Source of the DNA: Synchiropus splendidus
Taxonomy: Eukaryota > Chordata > Actinopteri > Syngnathiformes > Callionymidae
Length of the DNA stretch: 64,000 bases
NCBI RefSeq assembly: GCF_027744825.2
Contig: NC_071336.1
Location: 15,279,501 to 15,343,500 of the forward strand
Direction: 5' to 3'
This document shows positions 57,640 to 64,000 of this stretch, one piece after another; positions within the stretch are counted from its first letter, which is position 1; every line of letters starts with the position of its first letter. Under the pieces are notes generated by a model that did no database searches, was not told the DNA's origin, and saw only the letters and a list, made by a program, of their open reading frames with translations. Both the position numbers and the translations under genes were made by a program.

Positions 57640-59254
57640 CCTCCCTGACTAACACAGTGAGACAGAAAAGTTCTCCAACGCCTCAACAAACTTTCCGACA
57701 GCTCCACAGACTTGGATGTTTTTGTTTGTATTTTGTATTTATTTATTTTTTATTAATTTTTAAATGGAATTGTTAGCATTTTTCCTCATGTCTGATTTGG
57801 ATACTAAGAGGGCAGGCGGGGGATCTTTTGATAATGACCACAACAGTACGAATATTCATAATTTTCAGTCACATCGAACATGCTGACGAGTTACGTGTTT
57901 TACAATCAATAAATCAATCAAATGATCAACTATAATTTGAAAGGCGAAAAGATTATGGATGTACAATATGTAGTGATACACACGATAGAGGCGTAGAAGT
58001 GGCAATCATTCATGTATTTATTTTTAAAAGATTAAAAAAGATAGTGTCAGGACAATAAAAATATTATTGGAGGTGGTCGTTTTTATTTAGTTTTATTTAA
58101 TCTTGCTCTAAACGACGAACAACGACTTCACTTAGGAAGTCTGTGCAGCACTATGATTGGCCCCTGAGGAAGAAATGGACCCTGTCCATCTGCTCTTGAA
58201 AATAAACCTCGGCTCACGTGGCAACATTTTGTGCTGGCGATATTAACTTTCGAACATCATCCTAGAAATAGAGCCGCCTAACGCATCCGCTTTTAAAAAT
58301 AGGACGAGCACATTCGCGCAATTATAAGTACATTCGTCGGTGAAGTGTCGTCGGCGCGTCACACCACCGGATGGACAGTGACGCACTGTTTTATTTTTGT
58401 CCGCTGACAGAGGAGATGTGATGCAGAAAGTGACCACTAGAGGGAGCCACAGGCCGCGTCAGCGCAGTTGCACGCGGGCGCTATGACAAGAAGTCACGTT
58501 GATGAGCGAACGTTATAACGTTATATATTCAATGAAGATCTAACTTATGATGACGTAAAAATACAACTTTCAATTCCAAGCTTTCATACCAAGAAAGTCG
58601 ACATCATTTGGCAACTCTTAGGTAGATGATCGCGAAAAACGAGCATTGGATTCAAGATTTTCTGCTCTACAACAAACCTTTTTGGGCATAATCTCACTTT
58701 ATATGTTATTTTATGTATTTAAAAATAATGAAAATATTACCTGAATTATTTTACTCGAGTGTCATTTCATTCTCTAATGAAAACATTCCATATTAAATAT
58801 TGTAAAAGACAAATTAAACAATATTTATTCAGATAAATAGCCAGGGGCCCAGTTTAGATTTATTGAAATATACTCTTCTACACTTAATGTTGGCGAATCC
58901 TGTTCAAAAAGCAGCGGCATGTTTGCCACTCCGTTACATCACATTTTTCTTTTCACACTTCTCAGCAAGTGTCTGGCAGCTGAGCAGACTAATGTTTGAA
59001 GCCTTGTGCCTGGGACTTAGGTTGCTAGGCAGTTCTGGTGCACGCTCTCACACGCTTCACACACCAACACAAAAGGATTGCAAGAGGGCTGATAAGAAAA
59101 ATGGCCGTCCGTCACTCCTATAGACAAATGCAGGCGAAGACCACCATCTCATTAGAGACTGCAATATGGGACCTAAAGTGCTGGGGGTGCCAGAACAAGA
59201 CTCCGTCATTGGAGGCTGAGCGGCTGCTCCACTGACTCAGTTGACTTCACATAA
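57640..59254. other. Intergenic, no gene recognised
   Basis: Mostly AT-rich. A CpG-containing patch with 'gtcgtcggcgcgtcac' lies near 58340-58480. I see no supported exon. Confidence 0.45.
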
Positions 59255-61973
59255 AGGTACGTACACACCGAACGCGACATTTCTGTCGCTGTAGCGCCAG
59301 TCGTCAGCAGCAGGTAGCTTGCTCAGGTCGTCATTAGTCGCCACCTGTCCGGATCGAAAGTAGGTCAGTCGCCGGAGGGCGTGGTCTCAAGTTGTTGTGG
59401 ACGGTGGATTGAAGATGGCGGAGCCGGTGCTCAAACTATCGCTACTTATTAATTGAAAACATGAAAAAAGAGACGTCTCTCGTTTCGTAGCATTCGCCAG
59501 AGCCGCTCACACTGGTGAATTTAACTTCCTGCTCCAGCAGCGTCACCGGGATACGGCCGCTTCGTGCGGTACTTCAGGCGGAACCGCCGCGAGTTGGACG
59601 ACCTGTTGGTCCGGATCAGTGGCCGAATACAGGACACCAAGTGCCGCGGTCTGTCCTCTGGCGAACGTCTGTCTTCGGTAAGCAACTCGATGTGTAGTTA
59701 TGTACGGCGACTTGTGTCCAAGTCTTTCTGAACTGTCATCAGTTTATCAACTCCGCGGTCGTATCTGCTGTATGCTTGAAGTAATTTTCGGAGATATATA
59801 ATCTGTCATCGTCAATAATTTGTACACTAAAGTCAGTGAGCGCCACTTTGTGGTAATCAATGAATGCAACAGTTAAATGCATTGTGATTAAACAATTTAT
59901 CCTAGATGCACTGTTGTATGGTTGATATATACTTTGTTAAATTATCACCAACATATATATATGTTTACATATCCATGTATGGTTTATATTTTGCAGATCT
60001 TCGGTAACAGGAGACTCATCACCAACTGCTTCAGTGTTGTGTGACCGTCCACTTCCAGTAGCTGACCAGAGGACCACGGCCACCGACCACATATGTTTTT
60101 GTTGAAGATGAGGCTTCTCCTTTTTGGAAAAAAAATTTATCAGTGCAACACAATTGCTCATTCAAGAGTCAGCCACCTATTTTAACAAAGCATAGGTTCT
60201 TGCATATATATTTAATCTCTGCAATAAAACAAAGCTGTGTTCAACTCAATTTGTTGACATTTTGCAAAGTGCTTTTGATTTAATTTTTTTCTGTGAATCC
60301 ATTTTTCACAAAAAGAAATGTTCATTGTCAAACACTTTATTTGCAAAAATAAAGTAACTAATTCATTTATACTCATTCAATACACACAGAATCACAGTCA
60401 AACTTGAAGTGAACTACATAGGTGTGTTTTGAAGGATCTTCCTCAGAGGGACGAGGGTCAAGAGAGGCGGAGGAAGTGGGGTGGCATCCGGTTCTTTCAT
60501 GAAACTGTGGCTACAAAGAAAATAAATGAAGGGTCCAAATGATTTCAGTCAGCTGTTGTTTTGCTTGGTAAAGTAACATGTACATTTTACATTTATGTGG
60601 AACCTGGAAGGAACGAGGACCTTGAAAACTGTCCCTTCTTCTGAGCTGGGTGTGTGGAGGGAGTACATTAGTAGATATTTGAGCTCAGCTTCAGCATCGG
60701 GGGACCCCTTCCTCTGTTGGTCTCTTCCATCGGAGTCCTGCACATAATGAAAGTTGAGTTCAATTACATGCCATAGTGATGAATACTAATAAATAAAATC
60801 TGTATAGGACAGCAATAGTTAACCTAAAGCAAGTCATGTCACTATGACAGTGCTTGAATGATGTAGAACAATAACATTTAATTTAAAAAAATAGAATAAT
60901 ACTAGCAAATACTATTTCTACATACATGAGGAGCAGCAGTGGATGAGGAAGGGCCAGTGGCAGGTGGAGGAGACGCAGCAGCACCAGGTGAGGCAGAGGA
61001 AGGTCCATCCTCCTCCTCATCATCATCACCAACATCATGAGTGGATCCATCCTCCTCCTCTCCTTAATGGCAGCATAGCGTGATTACATTATTGTAGTAG
61101 CTTTACAGAAAAAAGCAATACAGAAAGCCACTTACATTTTTATATTTATATATTAATCTAGTATTCAGAATGTCCCCACTAAATGAACGTGCAAACCTAC
61201 CTGCTACCTTGCTGCTGCAGCAGCTGCTGCCTCTCCACTCATGTTGGCTGAGGTCTCTCTTGGAGATGAAGGGCTCCAGAAGAGAGAGGACGGTGAAGAA
61301 CGCTCACTTCACGGCACTACAGTAGATGCCGCTGACCACTCCGCTCCTCGGTCACCGTCCTCCCCTCATATAAACAGACCCTTCAGGACGTCTCATCTGA
61401 ATTTAATTAAATCAGAAACAGTACTTATTTATCTCGTCACCATACATACGTAGTTTCTACCGTCGCAGCGGTGCATTCGCCTCGTAAACTCGGTGGACAT
61501 TGCGTTTAGGCGAACATAACTTTAGTAAACTTACGTAAATAAAGGTCTCAACTCACCAGGAACGCCACCGTTGTGGCGAACTTTCCCTCCGGACAAGATT
61601 CTTCCTATTTATGTTCCGGTGGAAATTAAAAAATGCACGATTTGAGCCACTCTCAGGACGGCGGAAAGTCTGCTTGTAAACAACCGCAGCGATTTGCTTC
61701 TCCTCCGCCGGGACACGTCACTCGCGGATCTGGTCTCTGATTGGTCAACGCTCCGCAGGTGGTGAACTTCTGCTACTGTCGCTGTACCCCAGTTGTGTCG
61801 TCTTGAGTAGCCGGAGTCGCCGCATGTAGCTCAAATCTTGTAGCGTTGCACACCCCAGTCGTGTCGCTGCCATGTTGGTCGCCGCTGGTCGCCGTCAGTC
61901 GCCCAACCCCATTGACTTTCTATGCAAATCAGTCGTGTCGCTCGCGGAAGTCGCGTTTGGTCTGTACGTACCG
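59255..61973. mobile_element. PIF/Harbinger-like DNA transposon, internally decayed, 2.7 kb
   Basis: Terminal inverted repeats of 23 bp (from 59256 and ending at 61972) match at 21 positions, beginning GGTACGTACA. A 3-bp TAA duplication (59252-59254 and 61974-61976) fits the TWA target preference of PIF/Harbinger. Near the left end a plus-strand frame reads FRRNRRELDDLLVRIS followed by QDTKCRGLSSGERLSS, ending at a GTAAGC donor at about 59680. This resembles the N-terminal DTxxR..(I/L)S..ERL block of Harbinger transposases. I find no DDE catalytic part, so the element is probably non-autonomous. A minus-strand region (about 61260-60540) with acidic and Ser/Pro-rich segments may be the relic of the second, DNA-binding gene. 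Both ends are rich in GTCGC/GTCGTGTCGC subrepeats. Confidence 0.7.
59506..59681 (+). pseudogene. Fragment of Harbinger-type transposase exon
   Basis: The frame GYGRFVRYFRRNRRELDD continues through LLVRISGRIQDTKCRG to GERLSS and then meets a GTAAGC splice donor. A short upstream ATG frame (MAEPVLKLSLLIN) is at about 59415-59456. The next exon-like piece (about 59998-60044, IFGNRRLITNCFSVV) ends in a stop. The catalytic centre is missing. This is residual coding sequence inside the transposon. Confidence 0.5.
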
Positions 61974-62289
61974 TAACTCAACAGCCCTTCCTATAATGCA
62001 CCACTTTAAATGAGCCACAGGTCTTGAACCTGCATCAGTGGTGACCTGAAGTGACTCCTGTGTGCTGCACTCACTTATGAAATAATGCACAAGAAAAAAG
62101 TCTGATCATCTCAAGGTACTTGTGATGCACATCTGAGTGTGTTTGGACAACGTCCACATCTGAAGTATCTGCTCCACAGATCACTGCAGGCCTCCTCCTC
62201 CATCCAATGAGTGGAAAAACCATTAGAGTGGAAATCTGCAGCTGCTTGAAGCCCAACAATACTAAACTAATGTAAATTAATTGGACCTC

Positions 62290-62316
62290 ACACACACTCA
62301 CACACACACACACACC
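62290..62316. repeat. Short (CA)n tract
   Basis: CACACA run with one interruption, at the edge of the 'GGGGAC' repeat copy. Confidence 0.85.
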
Positions 62317-62369
62317 ACCCTCTTCTTTCTGTCCTCTTGCTCCCAACATTCTGCCGCTCACTTGCATGC

Positions 62370-62600
62370 ACACACAGTCAAGGTTCTTATGTTTTGTGGG
62401 GACATTTCATTGCCACAATGCTTTCCCCAGCCTCTCACTCTAAACCTTTTGAGCAAATGGCTAACCTCAACCAGGAGCTAAACCAACTTAAATTCAGTTA
62501 TAATGACCAGATTATTCTGAAGTTTTAATCCTCAAATTGGGGCTTAAACTTGTGGGGACCGACAAAATGTACCCACAAGTCTATAAGGTCCCCAGAAGTA
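62370..62600. repeat. 'GGGGAC' teleost interspersed repeat, copy A
   Basis: 'gttttgtggggacatttcattgcc', 'caatgctttccccagcc', 'tataatgaccagattattc' and 'aacttgtggggaccgacaaaatg' are shared in order with copy B (62655-62965). Confidence 0.75.
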
Positions 62601-62654
62601 GGTGTTCCAAGAGTTGGTGCATAAAATAATAGCTATATAGGACCACACACACGC

Positions 62655-62965
62655 GCAAACGTTTTTGTATTTCTCTCCTTGTGGGGACATTGTGAGGTTT
62701 CTCATTGACATAATGCTTTCCCCAGCCACTCACTGTAAACCTAATCATCCAAAACACATGGCTCACCTTAACCAGGACCAGAATCAAACTTAAACCCAGT
62801 TATAATGACCCAGTTATTTCGGACGTCTTCATCCTGAAATTGAAGCTTAGATTTGCGGGGTCCAGCCAAATGGTCCCCACAAAGGCATAAGGTCCCCAAA
62901 CAGAAGTGTTTTGTAAAGAATTGGTCCCCACAAGTGAAGCTAAACTGCACACACACACACACACA
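62655..62965. repeat. 'GGGGAC' teleost interspersed repeat, copy B, followed by (CA)n
   Basis: 'ccttgtggggacattgtgagg', 'cataatgctttccccagcc', 'tataatgacccagttatttc' and 'ggtccccacaa' repeat the order seen in copy A. A CA tract at 62946-62970 ends it. Confidence 0.75.
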
Positions 62966-62970
62966 CACAT

Positions 62971-64000
62971 GCAGAGCAACCCTCCGCCCACAGCTCTTCC
63001 TAGTGTGAACTAAAATGGAAGTGATGTGTTGTGGCCTCAAATGCTGTGTGTGCATCTCTGACTCACTGTGGAGCCACGGCTGGGGACACTGCTTATGTGA
63101 TACTTTCTAAGTGTGCGTTTCGCCGCTTCACACACGTCAGATGGAGTGTGTATGCCCACATTATAAGCTGTCTGCCTGGCCATGTGCACTGCATTGTCGT
63201 TCTTCAGGGAGAACCCAGTTGATGGATAGAAGAGGCTGCGCTGCATCACTGTGAGGTCAGGGAGCACGAAGATGAGCTCCTCTTACAAGAATTCACTGGG
63301 AAGTGGCTGTTTCTGGAAATAACAATTTCCGGTACCATTTTGAGGGAACTATTGCAAGGCACGAGTTGGTGTATAATGTGTGAAATAAGTATGGACATCT
63401 CACTTGGAGCGCTTCATACATGACAATGATTGTCTCAAAGAAAGGATTATTGATGACTTGGCAAGCAGCAACTGATATCAACTTTTCAATCATTTCCTAT
63501 ATAAGCATTGTCATTCACTATTGCTAACGGATTTTTAACGCTAAGCTGGCAGTTTCCAAAACATCAAGGTAAAACGTGGAACCAAATTTGAAAGTGATTC
63601 ATTTCGCAACAGTGGTAAATCCATCATAGTGGTCAAGTTAGGAAACCAGAACCAACAGTGATGGACAGAAAGAAAAATGTTCTCTCTAAGTGTGTGCCAG
63701 ACTGTGGTGCTACCGGTGGGAGGATGAGGGCAGAGAGGCACATTACAAAAGGTCTCTCGTCACAGAGAGAGGAATGGCTTCTACTGCGTAGAACTGGATG
63801 CTGGAAGGGCAATATTTGATGTCTTGCTCCTGTTGTCAGGGAACAGAACTAACTTGACCCAAGTGAGTGCAGTGACCTGAAGCAGGGTGACTCGGGTCAG
63901 CAGGGTTTACAGTTAAGGAGTTAGGGTTTAAAGGCAGGTGGTTGGCAAGGTCCGGGCACCTGTGCCTCTCTGTTGGGCTGTGTTTTTGTCAGACCGTGGG
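62971..64000. other. No gene recognised at the right end
   Basis: Short frames on both strands have no recognisable domain and no consistent splice signals. The sequence looks like ordinary intergenic or intronic DNA. Confidence 0.45.

Overview
The window is nuclear DNA from a ray-finned fish, probably a percomorph-like teleost. Its protein-coding genes are intron-rich and vertebrate. It carries many long CA and TA microsatellites, and several interspersed repeats of types familiar from teleost genomes. The gene set includes a Six3/6-related homeobox gene that best fits the fish gene six7. I see no bacterial, viral or organellar genes and no CRISPR array.

Layout from left to right. Positions 1-2600 hold a possible promoter and first exon of a gene leaving to the left, then repeats. 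nit1 (minus, 2654-5228) and pfdn2 (plus, 5555-7192) lie head to head and share a 326-bp promoter interval. A tRNA-Ser(GCT) gene lies at 8224-8305 (minus). b4gat1 (plus, 8765-11264) has two coding exons and a GC-AG intron. About 15 kb with no recognisable gene (11.8-26.6 kb) leads to six7 (plus, 26818-28323), which has a TATA box. actr2, encoding Arp2 (plus, 30836-34885), has nine reconstructed introns+exons boundaries consistent with a 394-residue product; it contains a tiny stop-free 72-bp intron and a roughly 190-bp TA tract. rin1 (minus, coding 36833-47960) has eleven coding exons that splice in phase to about 778 residues, and a candidate 5' exon at 57.4-57.5 kb. A 2.7-kb PIF/Harbinger-like DNA transposon with 23-bp terminal inverted repeats lies at 59255-61973. 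The right end is repeat-rich and I recognise no gene there.

The genes do not form one pathway. nit1 repairs deaminated glutathione. pfdn2 helps fold actin and tubulin. b4gat1 primes matriglycan on alpha-dystroglycan. six7 is a developmental/photoreceptor transcription factor. actr2 nucleates branched actin. rin1 links Ras to Rab5-driven endocytosis. The nit1/pfdn2 pair, and b4gat1 with rin1, correspond to neighbourhoods on human 1q23 and 11q13 as I remember them.

I found no convincing new multi-gene system. The observations most worth checking are the stop-free 72-bp actr2 intron, the GC-AG intron in b4gat1, the Harbinger-like element, a perfect 24-bp inverted repeat in actr2 intron 1, and the AT-rich, homeobox-site-rich interval upstream of six7. 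All exon boundaries come from reading splice signals, phase and protein similarity by eye. No alignment or transcript data were available.
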